Part shown: positions 17,574 through 26,201 of the stretch, one piece after another
Position numbering within the stretch: the first letter of the stretch is position 1
How the letters are laid out: each line of letters begins with the position of its first letter
Source of the DNA: CAYOPZ01 sp964406005
GTDB taxonomy: Bacteria; Bacteroidota; Bacteroidia; Bacteroidales; SM23-62
Length of the DNA: 64,000 nt
Direction of reading: 5' to 3'
Assembly: GCA_964406005.1 (NCBI GenBank)
Contig: CAYOPZ010000013.1
Location: 1 to 64,000 of the forward strand
Made by a program: the position numbers and the translations under genes
Notes under the pieces: generated by a model
The model's database searches: none
The model's input: only the letters and a program-made list of their open reading frames with translations
Told to the model about the DNA's origin: nothing

Positions 17574-20500
17574 TTACCAGCCCGGTGTAAAATTCACACC
17601 GAAGACACCATGGTTCCAGCCTCCGTTCTGCAATGGTATTGCATAAAAAGGTTCTATTACCAGATAACCCAGTACATTGATCCGCAGGCTGGTCCCTGTG
17701 CTGAAGACAGGTATCTTTTCTGTTGGTGAGTCCGTTTGCCATTTCAGGCTGGGCGGCTGATCTGAATTCCATGCCAGCCCCCCATCGAAAAAGAAATTCA
17801 GGTCGGTGTACAGATATTTTGACTGGATCAGTGACAGGCTCCGGGGTCCGGTCATGGGAACCCGGAATTCCGCATTGCCGACAAGCATCCTGGAACCTGT
17901 AAGCTGGTCGATATTCAGTGTTTTCCGGTCCGCGCTGGATGCATTATAGAATGAACTGTTGTCATATCCCCTTACCAGCCATGGATAACCTATGAACAAA
18001 GGAGATATAAGGTTGCTTTCCGCTTCTCTTCCATACCGTCCGTAATGGTAAAGCCTGAAGGACAGGTTAACCGGTTTTATGAAGAAGTACTTCCGGTAAT
18101 CCATGACCGCCGAGTAAAATCCGAGTGCGCCGAAGTTTTTTGCGATTTGCAGTCTTGAACGGTGTCCCTGCATCGGGGAGGTGGTCCCGAAGTATGAATT
18201 ATCCTCAACGTAGGCCAGATCGACCTGCTGGAGGTTGAATCCCCGTGGGGAGGGCCGCTTTTCCTTGCTTGCACCGATCAGGATCCCGTTGTCTGCAAAA
18301 TAATTATTATACCGGTCAATCCGGTAATAATACAAGGATGCAGATGCTCCCGCTTCCAGCCTCCTGGTCCGGGAGATAGGGTAGTACGAAAACACCGATA
18401 TCTGGTCCTGGAACATTCTGACCAGGTCGGTCATGTAATTGTTAACCGGGTATTTTTCGCTTTTGATCGTCAGTGTATCCCTTTGATAGCCTGAGTAACC
18501 GGTTCTGTAAGGAATATGAGAAACAGAGGCTCCCCAGTTGATCTTGTTCTTTGTCTGGATGTAAGCCACCTGTCCCCCGAAATCGAAAACCTCCCCGTTC
18601 GCTGCGAGGGCAGCAAACAGCTGGTTGTTCCCTATGATATCGCTGAACATCATGTTCACGCTTCCGGCCAGCCCCGTACCGTATCTTCCGGCTGAGACAC
18701 CTGCCTGTACATTTGATATATAATCAAGTTTGAATTTAGGCCGGTAGGGAACCTCCCTGAATGTATCGGAAGAAGTATTGAAAACGGGCGGGCGGTTATA
18801 CAGGCTGGTATCCACAATGTTGGACGAGACATGATTCAGTGGGGGGAGCGTGCAGGCTTCAAGGTTGACATCGTGAGGATCCACTTCGGTTTCGTTAAAT
18901 TCTGAAGTACCGGCAACGTAAATCCGGTAACCGTTCTTCCAGTAGTAGGTGTATGAAAGCCGGTCCGAACCGGGAGCCATGCTGATGGCAGGGGAATAAG
19001 CGGTAATCCCGCTTACCCCGGTCATGTAGTCTGTTAGCCTGTATACTTTCCCGGAACTTAAATCGATTCTGAAGATGTTTCTGAATCCGTCTTTGTCGGA
19101 AAGGAAAAATACGGATCCGTTATCGCTGGAAAACACGGGATTCAGATTGTCGGCCCCGGGAAAAGCGTCCAATGTGGTCACATTTTCCGTTTCCAAATCA
19201 TAAACGGCAATGTCAAATGAAAACTTCTTCCGGTTCTGCTCATGATTCACACGTTCTTTGGCAAATACAATCTTCCTTCCGTCGGATGACCATGATGGAT
19301 GTATGTCTGCACCATAGTCATCGGTTAGTTTTCTGATCTTGCCGGTTTTCAATTCGTAGAGGTACAGGTCGTCCGAACCTTCCCTCAAACCTGAAACAAC
19401 AATGCTCTGTCCGTCGGGTGACCAGGCCGGGTTGATGAAAGAAGGCAGATGATCAATCTCAATTTCATCCGTGATCTTGTTTTTTTCAATGTCAAGTATC
19501 GCCAGCTTGTTCATGCCCTGTGAAAAAATGACGAATGCAAATCGTTTTCCGTCGGGTGACCAGCTGCCGGCAGATTCGATAAAATTCAGATCGTCTATTT
19601 CGTCATTTTTCAGTGTGCTTGCCAGTTTCCTGACAATTTTTCCTTCGGTAATATCATAGAGATACAGGTCAAGTGTGAAAAGGTCCTTTTCCGAATAAAA
19701 GGCGAGGTATCTCCCATCGGGGCTCATGGAAGGAGATACGTTTATCCTGCCTGAATTTTCTCCGGAAAGGATTTCTGTTCCCGTCAGTCGATCCAGGCTA
19801 TCTTTCAAATAATCATTAAAACGGACCTGCATGGCGTTTTTCCACATCCCCGAAAAGGTTTCTGCATTTACACCCAGCAAGTTTGTCAGGGCTTTGTCAT
19901 ATCCGATCCTGGCCGTTTCCCTGAACAAGGGAACGACAATGCTGTCCCCCCAGGTTTTTCCAATTGTGGCCCAGAAGGCCTGTCCGTAACGGTATGGAAA
20001 ATATTTTGAGTCTCTTGACAGCTGTTTCAATGTGGGAAAATCGTTGTTGAGCAATGCATCTCTCATCCACATGGCGGTATTCGGATCAATGCTTCCGAGA
20101 GACAGGTACTCTGCCATCCCTTCAACCATCCATAGAGGGAGATTCTTGAAGGAACCGGCGGTTGAATCGGGTTTTGTAAGTGTTTTGTACTGAAATGCAT
20201 GTACCAGCTCATGACCCAGTACATGGTCGGTCTGTGTATGCGTGTATGCAACAGGCATTACCACCCGGTTCTTTAAGCTTTCCGTCACACCCCCCGTACC
20301 CGTTCCGATCAAACCGCTGACCGCATTGGTCTGCTGGAAATCAGCCTGGTTATTATAAAGGATAATGGGATTTTTCCTTTGGAAAGTATCCCTGAACATT
20401 TTCTGGTGCCGGGCATACCATTCCTCTGCCGATACTGCAAGATCGTTGAGCAGGGAATCGTTATCCAGATAATGGTATATCTCAAAGTGGGGCGTCTGAT

Positions 20501-20630
20501 AAACATCGAAATCGAAGTCTTTATAACCCACTTTGTTGCGTCCGAAATACTGTGCATCAACTGTTTGTCCGGACAGGATCAGGCAGCACAGCTGAATTAA
20601 AATGATCTGTTGTATCCTGATTTCCTTCAT
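17574..20630 (-). CDS. Secreted metallopeptidase / TolB-like propeller / outer-membrane barrel fusion protein
   Basis: The roughly 1018-residue protein has a signal peptide ending at VDA before QYFGRNKVGYKDF. Residues 40-300 look like a gluzincin (peptidase MA-like) domain: HELVH at 140-144 and, downstream, WMVEGMAEYLS supplying the likely third zinc ligand. Residues about 310-600 contain repeated PD40/WD40-like blades (SPDGRYLAFYSEKD, SPDGKRFAFVIF, WSSDGRKIVFAKE). The last 350 residues are aromatic beta strands with LFIGYPWLVRGYD and end in VFGVNFTPGW, as in a BamA/surface-antigen-type barrel. Related Bacteroidota proteins are labelled TolB or biopolymer transporter, but the function is unknown. 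I chose the ATG at 20630 because it starts the signal peptide. Confidence 0.75.
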   Translation of the reverse strand: MKEIRIQQIILIQLCCLILSGQTVDAQYFGRNKVGYKDFDFDVYQTPHFEIYHYLDNDSLLNDLAVSAEEWYARHQKMFRDTFQRKNPIILYNNQADFQQTNAVSGLIGTGTGGVTESLKNRVVMPVAYTHTQTDHVLGHELVHAFQYKTLTKPDSTAGSFKNLPLWMVEGMAEYLSLGSIDPNTAMWMRDALLNNDFPTLKQLSRDSKYFPYRYGQAFWATIGKTWGDSIVVPLFRETARIGYDKALTNLLGVNAETFSGMWKNAMQVRFNDYLKDSLDRLTGTEILSGENSGRINVSPSMSPDGRYLAFYSEKDLFTLDLYLYDITEGKIVRKLASTLKNDEIDDLNFIESAGSWSPDGKRFAFVIFSQGMNKLAILDIEKNKITDEIEIDHLPSFINPAWSPDGQSIVVSGLREGSDDLYLYELKTGKIRKLTDDYGADIHPSWSSDGRKIVFAKERVNHEQNRKKFSFDIAVYDLETENVTTLDAFPGADNLNPVFSSDNGSVFFLSDKDGFRNIFRIDLSSGKVYRLTDYMTGVSGITAYSPAISMAPGSDRLSYTYYWKNGYRIYVAGTSEFNETEVDPHDVNLEACTLPPLNHVSSNIVDTSLYNRPPVFNTSSDTFREVPYRPKFKLDYISNVQAGVSAGRYGTGLAGSVNMMFSDIIGNNQLFAALAANGEVFDFGGQVAYIQTKNKINWGASVSHIPYRTGYSGYQRDTLTIKSEKYPVNNYMTDLVRMFQDQISVFSYYPISRTRRLEAGASASLYYYRIDRYNNYFADNGILIGASKEKRPSPRGFNLQQVDLAYVEDNSYFGTTSPMQGHRSRLQIAKNFGALGFYSAVMDYRKYFFIKPVNLSFRLYHYGRYGREAESNLISPLFIGYPWLVRGYDNSSFYNASSADRKTLNIDQLTGSRMLVGNAEFRVPMTGPRSLSLIQSKYLYTDLNFFFDGGLAWNSDQPPSLKWQTDSPTEKIPVFSTGTSLRINVLGYLVIEPFYAIPLQNGGWNHGVFGVNFTPGW

Positions 20631-20707
20631 GGCATCTTTTCTCAGTAGGCATTTCAAGCCGTGAGAAACCCTCAAAACGTATGCCAATCAGGTGACTGAT
20701 TATGGTT

Positions 20708-22282
20708 TTATTCGTTTTTTAACTGTTGTAACATTTCAAGAAATTCCAGGGCCTCCCTAAACGGTATCTCAGCCGCTTCAATATTCTCACCAAGGTACAT
20801 TGTCTGACAGCCGGGAGTTTCACAAGCCGGCCACAGGGGCAGGCCCTCACCGTTCGGGTCGCCGTTTCCGGTAAAGTTTGCCCAGTACGAGGACATCCGG
20901 TCGGCCAGTTCATAATCGGTATCGGTCCAGGGGCGGTTGCTCATATGAAGGTTGTTGTAAGCGTAGGGTACCTCACCCGTATGAAAAGCGCCGAATGCCT
21001 GCTGCCCTTCACCATAGGGAACAGACCTTGTGAAATGATACATGAAAACCCTGGATTTTCCCGTTTCATTCTGCAGTTTCATCCAGATGTATGATTGTAA
21101 CCCGAAGGATTGCAGAATGCTTAATGTGCGCTGGGACAAAAATGCGACGGAATCATTGTCTGCCGGAAAGAGCTCCATAAATCTGTCAGCATGTTCACCG
21201 TATGTTTCCATGCTCCTTTTCCTGTAGTTTTCTGCATCCAGCAGGGAACCTCCGAAGAATGCCTCATTTTCGTTCCAGCCCATCAGTACCGGTACGTCAT
21301 TTTGCCTTCCTTCGGAAAAGATATTGTAAAGCTTGTCCGGCAACAGATAACCGTCGATAACGGGGGAGGACATTCCCCGGATTGCGATGAGTTCCTGGGC
21401 AGGTTTCGATCTTAATTCAGCCAGTGAGGCGGCGCCGGCCCTTTCCTGGAACTCCAGCCCCGCCTTTTCGGCATCTTCAAGGTTATTGCTGCCCCCCATC
21501 GCATTGGCCGGCATAACGGCACCTCCGCTTTCGGCGATGGCCCGGTGGAACAGTCCGCCGGCCAGGGGGGAGGCGACAAGAAAGTTCACACTGAAGGCGC
21601 CGGCAGATTGTCCGGCAATGGTGACATTGTCCGGATCCCCGCCGAATGACGCAATGTTCCTTTGGATCCATTTCAGTGCTTCCACCTGGTCGAGCAATCC
21701 GTAATTTCCGGAAACATGGTTTGGCGATTCGGCACTTAATTCGGGGTGGGCCAGAAAGCCGATCACACCCAGGCGGTAATTTACAGTGATGAATACCACA
21801 CCTTTTTTCGCCATTTCTTCACCGTCGTATATCTCAACAGAACCGGAACCTCCGGTAAATGCTCCGCCGTGAATGAATACGAGTACCGGGAGTTTGCCAT
21901 CCGGTGATCCGGCCGCAGTCCATATATTCAGGTAGAGGCAGTCCTCGCTGAGCGGTTCCGGCGGGGCGATGAATTCATCGGTCCACATCATGAACGGGAC
22001 CGGTGTGGATTGCATTGCACTGGCTTCGAATTCCGTGCATTCGAGGATTCCTTCCCAGTTTTTGTGGGGACGGGGAGCTTTCCACCTAAGTTCTCCCACA
22101 GGAGGCGCTGCGAAAGGGATCCCTCTGTAAATGAATACATTACTGTCGGAATTCATCGTCCCCCTTATTTCCCCGTTTTCAGTCCGCACCACCGTGGTCA
22201 AACCGTTGCTGCGTTCAACACACGCGTTAAAGCCGGTGAGCATGACTGCCGCAAGAATACCAATAACGCAGATTTGTTTCAT
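20708..22282 (-). CDS. Type-B carboxylesterase/lipase family lipoprotein
   Basis: The 524-residue protein starts with a lipoprotein-like signal (MLTGFNAC, possible lipidation Cys), then has the carboxylesterase core: RGIPFAAPPVGELRW, EDCLYLNIWTA, nucleophile Ser in GQSAGAFS, GGxGSVEIYDGEEMA with the oxyanion glycines upstream (HGGAFTGGSG) and the catalytic His in FGAFHTGEVPY. It should hydrolyse carboxylic esters at the cell surface or in the periplasm. It follows the other esterase gene by 14 bp on the same strand. A role in removing acetyl or feruloyl groups from plant polymers is possible but inferred. Confidence 0.86.
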   Translation of the reverse strand: MKQICVIGILAAVMLTGFNACVERSNGLTTVVRTENGEIRGTMNSDSNVFIYRGIPFAAPPVGELRWKAPRPHKNWEGILECTEFEASAMQSTPVPFMMWTDEFIAPPEPLSEDCLYLNIWTAAGSPDGKLPVLVFIHGGAFTGGSGSVEIYDGEEMAKKGVVFITVNYRLGVIGFLAHPELSAESPNHVSGNYGLLDQVEALKWIQRNIASFGGDPDNVTIAGQSAGAFSVNFLVASPLAGGLFHRAIAESGGAVMPANAMGGSNNLEDAEKAGLEFQERAGAASLAELRSKPAQELIAIRGMSSPVIDGYLLPDKLYNIFSEGRQNDVPVLMGWNENEAFFGGSLLDAENYRKRSMETYGEHADRFMELFPADNDSVAFLSQRTLSILQSFGLQSYIWMKLQNETGKSRVFMYHFTRSVPYGEGQQAFGAFHTGEVPYAYNNLHMSNRPWTDTDYELADRMSSYWANFTGNGDPNGEGLPLWPACETPGCQTMYLGENIEAAEIPFREALEFLEMLQQLKNE

Positions 22283-22296
22283 GGTTTGGCAAAAGC

Positions 22297-24018
22297 CTAT
22301 TCATTCATCTCGATCACACCTGTGGACATCATCCCGGAGGCTTCATCTGCGGGCAGGCTCCATTCGTGATCGAAAGATCCCTGGCTGACCGCATTGTCAG
22401 GCGTATCCTTGAAAAGGATAAAATCCCGGTAGTTCCTGAGGTCCTCGGCTTTCAAACCCATAAATGACATGCCGCGGGCCTCCGGTGCCTCTGCCGGCGG
22501 GGTCCACCACGGCAGGCCGGAATTGATCAGAATGTAATGACCGTTCATGGGATAAATATAAACGAGTCCGTATTCCCCTGCATCCGGATTGAGGTGAAGG
22601 GGCAGTTTATCTGCGAATCTTTCAATCACACTGTTGGTTTCCCTTGTCCCGAAGAGAATGAGATTGGAAGTTTCCAGGTCACTCTGCCTGACCTGCTCGT
22701 CTGACAATACCCTCGGGAATACCATGATCCTGCCCAAAAATCCCCGGTCGGCCGCCCAGTCGGCAGCTGCCGCTGCCTGGGCGCGCCTTGCTTCCTGCTC
22801 TTCAGGTGAAGGGTCCCCGCCGGTACCGTAAACATATACATGATTGCTTTCCACGGCGGCATAAAGCGGACCCTCCGCACCTTTTTGTTTCGAATGTAGC
22901 CCGGGTGTGTATTTCCGGTTCACCCAGGTTCCGTTCTCTTTAATAAAGGATACGGCATCGGGGGTTTTGACGGTAAAGGTTTTTCCATCGACACTGATCC
23001 GGACCCTTTTTCCCATGTCAAACTGCGGATGACCGGCAAGGTTCAGGGTGAAGGCATCCAGCGAGGATGTGGAGATCCCGATGGCGTTGACACCGGTAAA
23101 TTCCGCATCTATGTTGGCCGGGGTTCCGGGGGTCAGTTTATCCATGGTGACCCAGTAGGCCTTGTTGTACTTATACCATTCTGTTCGGAATTCAACGTGC
23201 TGGGGATAAAGGTCCCTTTCAAACTGTGAAAACCAGTCGAATATGAAACCGTCCTTATAGGCATATTCCCAGCTGTTGTGACTTATTCCGGGATATTCCA
23301 CATAATCGAACAGCGAAGCGTTTTCCGTGAATTCCTTTCTCCAGGTCTGAGCGGTCTCGTACAGGCCATCCCTGTCCCCGATGAACAGGTGTACCGGCAG
23401 ATTGCCGGCATTACAGCTCAGATCAAGAGTACCGTCGGGAGGCGCCGGGCAGCATGGTGCCAAGGCGGCCCAGATGTCCGGCCGGGTCAGCCCCAGCCAT
23501 ATGGTTCCGCCTCCTCCCATGGAAAGGCCGGTGAGGTATATGCGATCTTCGTCTATGCGAAAACGGCTTTTCAGATCGTCAAGCATTTCATATACATCCT
23601 GTTCCGGAATGCCCTGGTATCCGGCCGTACCACGCGCATAGGGAGCGGCGACAATATAATCCACATCCTTGAGAACAGGGTAATACCGGGTAACTTCCAG
23701 GTCGGTCTGGACAGGGCTGAAACCGGGAGTCATGAAATCTGGACCCTGGATGTTTCCCTGTCCGAATGCACGGCGCAATCCGAGGCGGTGATTCGATATG
23801 GCGCCATGCAGGAATATTACCAGGGGATATTCTTTTGACTGGTCAAAATTCTCGGGTATGTATACTGCATAAGGCTGGTCGGTTTCGTCAACCGAAGAAA
23901 AGAAAGACAGATCCTGGGGGCCGGATTTGAGTTTCTGCCCGCTGACAATACCGGTATTCAGCAATGCTGCTGCAAGGAAGAAAAAGGTAAAATACCTGAT
24001 GTAATAATTTTTTTTCAT
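22297..24018 (-). CDS. Secreted alpha/beta-hydrolase (PHB-depolymerase/feruloyl-esterase-like) with extra C-terminal domain
   Basis: The 573-residue protein has a signal peptide ending in GIVSG before QKLKSG. Residues about 45-270 form an alpha/beta-hydrolase with oxyanion-hole VIFLHGAIS, nucleophile Ser in GLSMGGGG, an acidic residue near FIGDRDGLY and His in PGISHNSWEY. The following 300 residues form a second region that I do not recognise, with LPLHLNPDAGEYGLVYIYP and an Ala-rich stretch EEQEARRAQAAAAADWA. Such enzymes act on esters of plant or microbial polymers. It is the first gene of a two-esterase unit, transcribed away from the DUF134-led operon. Confidence 0.78.
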   Translation of the reverse strand: MKKNYYIRYFTFFFLAAALLNTGIVSGQKLKSGPQDLSFFSSVDETDQPYAVYIPENFDQSKEYPLVIFLHGAISNHRLGLRRAFGQGNIQGPDFMTPGFSPVQTDLEVTRYYPVLKDVDYIVAAPYARGTAGYQGIPEQDVYEMLDDLKSRFRIDEDRIYLTGLSMGGGGTIWLGLTRPDIWAALAPCCPAPPDGTLDLSCNAGNLPVHLFIGDRDGLYETAQTWRKEFTENASLFDYVEYPGISHNSWEYAYKDGFIFDWFSQFERDLYPQHVEFRTEWYKYNKAYWVTMDKLTPGTPANIDAEFTGVNAIGISTSSLDAFTLNLAGHPQFDMGKRVRISVDGKTFTVKTPDAVSFIKENGTWVNRKYTPGLHSKQKGAEGPLYAAVESNHVYVYGTGGDPSPEEQEARRAQAAAAADWAADRGFLGRIMVFPRVLSDEQVRQSDLETSNLILFGTRETNSVIERFADKLPLHLNPDAGEYGLVYIYPMNGHYILINSGLPWWTPPAEAPEARGMSFMGLKAEDLRNYRDFILFKDTPDNAVSQGSFDHEWSLPADEASGMMSTGVIEMNE

Positions 24019-24078
24019 AGCGTGTAATTTTAAATATGGTTATATGGCAGTTAGTGACATATTTTTAAATAAGACCCG

Positions 24079-24097
24079 GCAGGCAGTATCTGCCTGC
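24079..24097. repeat. 8-bp perfect hairpin in the divergent intergenic region
   Basis: GCAGGCAG at 24079-24086 and CTGCCTGC at 24090-24097 flank a three-base loop. No T-run follows on either strand, so it is not a standard terminator. It may be a regulator site or a leader hairpin of the minus-strand esterase transcript. Confidence 0.45.
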
Positions 24098-24222
24098 AAG
24101 GCAGTCACGGGAATACAATAGTCAATCAATTTACAAACAATTAATCTAATCTGAAAACTCACCTGATGACAGAGACCCGGTCAGATACCTGTGACGAAGC
24201 ATTGAAATTTAATGTAATTAAA

Positions 24223-24254
24223 TTTTTATTTTGAACATATGTTCATTATATTTA
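24223..24254 (+). promoter_or_regulatory. Promoter and 14-bp palindromic operator of the NifX/ORP-like operon
   Basis: TGAACATATGTTCA at 24232-24245 is a perfect palindrome. It lies between a possible -33 T-run (24223-24226) and a TATATTTA box at 24247-24254 (TAnnTTTG with one mismatch), spaced about 20 bp. Occupation would therefore block the polymerase. The first gene of the operon is a DUF134 helix-turn-helix protein, so autoregulation is the simplest reading. The palindrome is seen directly; the promoter boxes and the binding protein are inferred. Confidence 0.55.
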
Positions 24255-24267
24255 CGATAAAAAGCGT

Positions 24268-24723
24268 ATGCCAAGGCCACAATACGATAGAATCGTGCAT
24301 GAACCGCCACTCTTCTCGGAATTCAAGCCGCTGGGAATAAAAGGACAGGACCTGGAACAGGTGCTGCTGACGCTCGATGAATTCGAAGCATTCCGCCTGG
24401 CTGATCATTTAGGTATGTCACATGCTTCTGCAGCCGATGAAATGGAAGTTTCGCGTCCTACGTTTACCAGGCTGATCGAAAAATCAAGAAAGAAAATCGC
24501 TGATTTTTTAATTCAGGGCAGGTTGCTTACCATTGAGGGTGGCAGCATCCATTTCAGACACAACATCATTCGCTGTCGGAGTTGTGGTCATATGTTCAGA
24601 ATTAATATGGACACTACCATAACAGAATGCCCGGCATGTCATTCAAAGGACCTTATCAATCTGGCCGGCGGCTTCGGTCACGGTAAGTGCTGCAATTTTA
24701 AACATCAAAACAAAAGGAGGTAA
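24268..24723 (+). CDS. DUF134 family DNA-binding protein
   Basis: The 151-residue protein starts MPRPQYDRIV as DUF134 proteins do. A helix-turn-helix at residues about 41-75 (AFRLADHLGMSHASAADEME then VSRPTFTRLIEKSRKKIAD) resembles the region-4-like HTH of sigma factors. Behind it is a zinc-ribbon-like part with Cys103, Cys106, Cys121 and Cys124, and a Cys-Cys pair at 141-142 in GKCCNFKH. DUF134 genes often head clusters with NifX-like proteins and ferredoxin-bearing ATPases in anaerobes. Here it is 2 bp before the next gene and is the probable local regulator acting on the palindrome at 24232. Confidence 0.83.
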   Translation: MPRPQYDRIVHEPPLFSEFKPLGIKGQDLEQVLLTLDEFEAFRLADHLGMSHASAADEMEVSRPTFTRLIEKSRKKIADFLIQGRLLTIEGGSIHFRHNIIRCRSCGHMFRINMDTTITECPACHSKDLINLAGGFGHGKCCNFKHQNKRR

Positions 24724-24725
24724 TC

Positions 24726-25004
24726 ATGTCAAAAGGAAACAGAACAGGGCCGTTGGGTGAAGGCCCGCAAACAGGAAGACGCATGGGATGGAGGAGCGGA
24801 TCGGGAAGCAGAATCCGGGGTGGCAGAGGCCGGAACATGGGCGGTGCTTACGGTCCCGGAGGATATTGTATCTGTGCGAAGTGCGGGGAAAAAATCCCGC
24901 ACCGGGCAGGGGTGAAATGCACGACGCTAAAATGCCCTTCATGCGGGCATACGATGATCAGGGAAGAATTACTTGAGAACAAAAGACTTAAAAATGAAGA
25001 GTAA
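24726..25004 (+). CDS. Small Gly/Arg-rich protein with zinc-ribbon cysteines (DUF5320-like N-terminus)
   Basis: The 92-residue protein starts with a low-complexity stretch rich in Gly and Arg (RTGPLGEGPQTGRRMGW) that resembles DUF5320 proteins. Cysteines follow at positions 48, 50, 53, 65, 70 and 73 (YCICAKCG and KCTTLKCPSCG), which could bind zinc or an iron-sulfur cluster. Its role is unknown. It is translated between the regulator and the first NifX-like protein, and such small proteins recur next to NifX/ORP-type genes in anaerobes. The start ATG follows a GGAGG-containing stretch just after the previous gene. Confidence 0.65.
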   Translation: MSKGNRTGPLGEGPQTGRRMGWRSGSGSRIRGGRGRNMGGAYGPGGYCICAKCGEKIPHRAGVKCTTLKCPSCGHTMIREELLENKRLKNEE

Positions 25005-25005
25005 G

Positions 25006-25338
25006 ATGAAGTTTGCCATTCCGACGGTAAATGATGTACTGACACCCCATTTCGGACACTGCGAGAAATTTGCAATCATCGAAACAGAGAATGACCGTAT
25101 TGTAAGCACGGGTTTTCTTGATCCGCCGGCCCATCAACCCGGAGCCTACCCGATGTTCCTGGCCGGTCAGGGAGTCCATGTCATTATCTCGGGAGGCATG
25201 GGCAGAAGGGCCCGGGACCTGTTTGCCCGGAACAATATCGCGGTTTGTATCGGTGTTCCAAGCGATACCCCTCAATTCCTTGTTGAGCAATATCTGCAGG
25301 ATCAGTTGAAAACAGGCGAAAATCCATGTGATCATTAA
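25006..25338 (+). CDS. NifX/NifB-type Fe-Mo-cluster-binding protein, ORP-like (first copy)
   Basis: The protein of about 110 residues belongs to the dinitrogenase iron-molybdenum cofactor family (PF02579): MKFAIPTVNDVLTPHFGHCE at the start, HQPGAYPMFLAGQGVHVIISGGMGRRA in the centre. Members include NifX, the C-terminal part of NifB and the orange protein (ORP) that holds a Mo-Cu-S cluster in Desulfovibrio. It ends in NPCDH, a short Cys/His tail seen in several ORP-like proteins. It is encoded 2 bp before a ferredoxin-bearing ATPase. An ATG at 24994 is an alternative start. Metal content cannot be told from sequence. Confidence 0.82.
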   Translation: MKFAIPTVNDVLTPHFGHCEKFAIIETENDRIVSTGFLDPPAHQPGAYPMFLAGQGVHVIISGGMGRRARDLFARNNIAVCIGVPSDTPQFLVEQYLQDQLKTGENPCDH

Positions 25339-25340
25339 GT

Positions 25341-26201
25341 ATGAGAATCGCTGTCGCCAGCGGGAAGGGAGGCACCGGCAAAACAACCCTGTCAGCAAAT
25401 CTGGCAAGTTATCTGTCAAAAGAGAGGAATGTTGTTCTGGTAGATCTTGACGTGGAAGAACCAAATGCGGGATTGTTTGTCAGCGCAGGGCTTGTCCGGA
25501 AGGAAGACAGATTCAGGTTGATCCCGGAATGGATTGAGGACAGATGCACATTGTGCGGTAATTGCCGGGAGGTTTGTAATTACAATGCAGTTATTCAACT
25601 CGGACCGGCCATACTGGTCTTCCCTCAATTGTGCCACGGTTGTTTTGCCTGTTCCGAATTATGTCCGTCATCCGCGCTGCCAATGGTTTCGCATAAAATG
25701 GGTGAACTGCAGCATTATCAAAATGGCAAAATGCGTTTTATCGAAAGCAGGCTTGATATTGGGCAGGAGCAGGCAACACCGCTTATATCTCAAACAATCG
25801 AATATATCGATGATCACTTTCCCGATGATATTATTAAGATATATGATTCACCTCCGGGGACATCCTGTCCGGTAATAGAAGCGACAAAAAATGCCGATTA
25901 TGTGATTCTGGTGGCGGAACCAACGCCCTTTGGCCTGCATGATCTTACATTGGCAGTTGATGTCATGAAGAAGCTGAAAAGGGAATACGGGGTTGTGATT
26001 AATCGCCATGGTACAGGGAATGACGGAGTGCTGAATTTCTGTAAAAATGAGCACATACCCGTACTTGCAAAAATACCTGATGACCGGAGGATTGCCGAGT
26101 TATACTCCCGGGGGGAGCTGATTTATCAGGAAATTCCCGAGGTCAGAAGGCAGCTTGAACAGATCCGGAACCATCTCATGAAAAATGTAAGTTGCCGGTG
26201 A
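25341..26201 (+). CDS. MinD/Mrp-like P-loop ATPase with inserted 2x[4Fe-4S] ferredoxin domain (first copy)
   Basis: The 286-residue protein has a deviant Walker A motif SGKGGTGKTT (residues 7-16), a Walker A' VVLVDLDVEEPNAG and the DSPPGTSCPV and ILVAEPTPFGLHDL segments of the SIMIBI class. A bacterial ferredoxin insert carries Cys69/72/75/79 and Cys98/101/104/108, enough for two [4Fe-4S] clusters. Proteins of this design are encoded with ORP in Desulfovibrio and occur in many anaerobes, probably as cluster carriers or assembly ATPases. The next gene encodes a second copy with the same cysteine positions. Confidence 0.86.
   Translation: MRIAVASGKGGTGKTTLSANLASYLSKERNVVLVDLDVEEPNAGLFVSAGLVRKEDRFRLIPEWIEDRCTLCGNCREVCNYNAVIQLGPAILVFPQLCHGCFACSELCPSSALPMVSHKMGELQHYQNGKMRFIESRLDIGQEQATPLISQTIEYIDDHFPDDIIKIYDSPPGTSCPVIEATKNADYVILVAEPTPFGLHDLTLAVDVMKKLKREYGVVINRHGTGNDGVLNFCKNEHIPVLAKIPDDRRIAELYSRGELIYQEIPEVRRQLEQIRNHLMKNVSCR

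Larger units (their letters stand above)
24019..24267. promoter_or_regulatory. Divergent regulatory region between the esterase unit and the DUF134-led operon
   Basis: This 249-bp gap contains no gene that I can support. It holds a perfect hairpin (GCAGGCAG, loop TAT, CTGCCTGC) at 24079-24097 and the 14-bp palindrome described separately at 24232-24245. The stretch is otherwise AT-rich. Confidence 0.5.
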
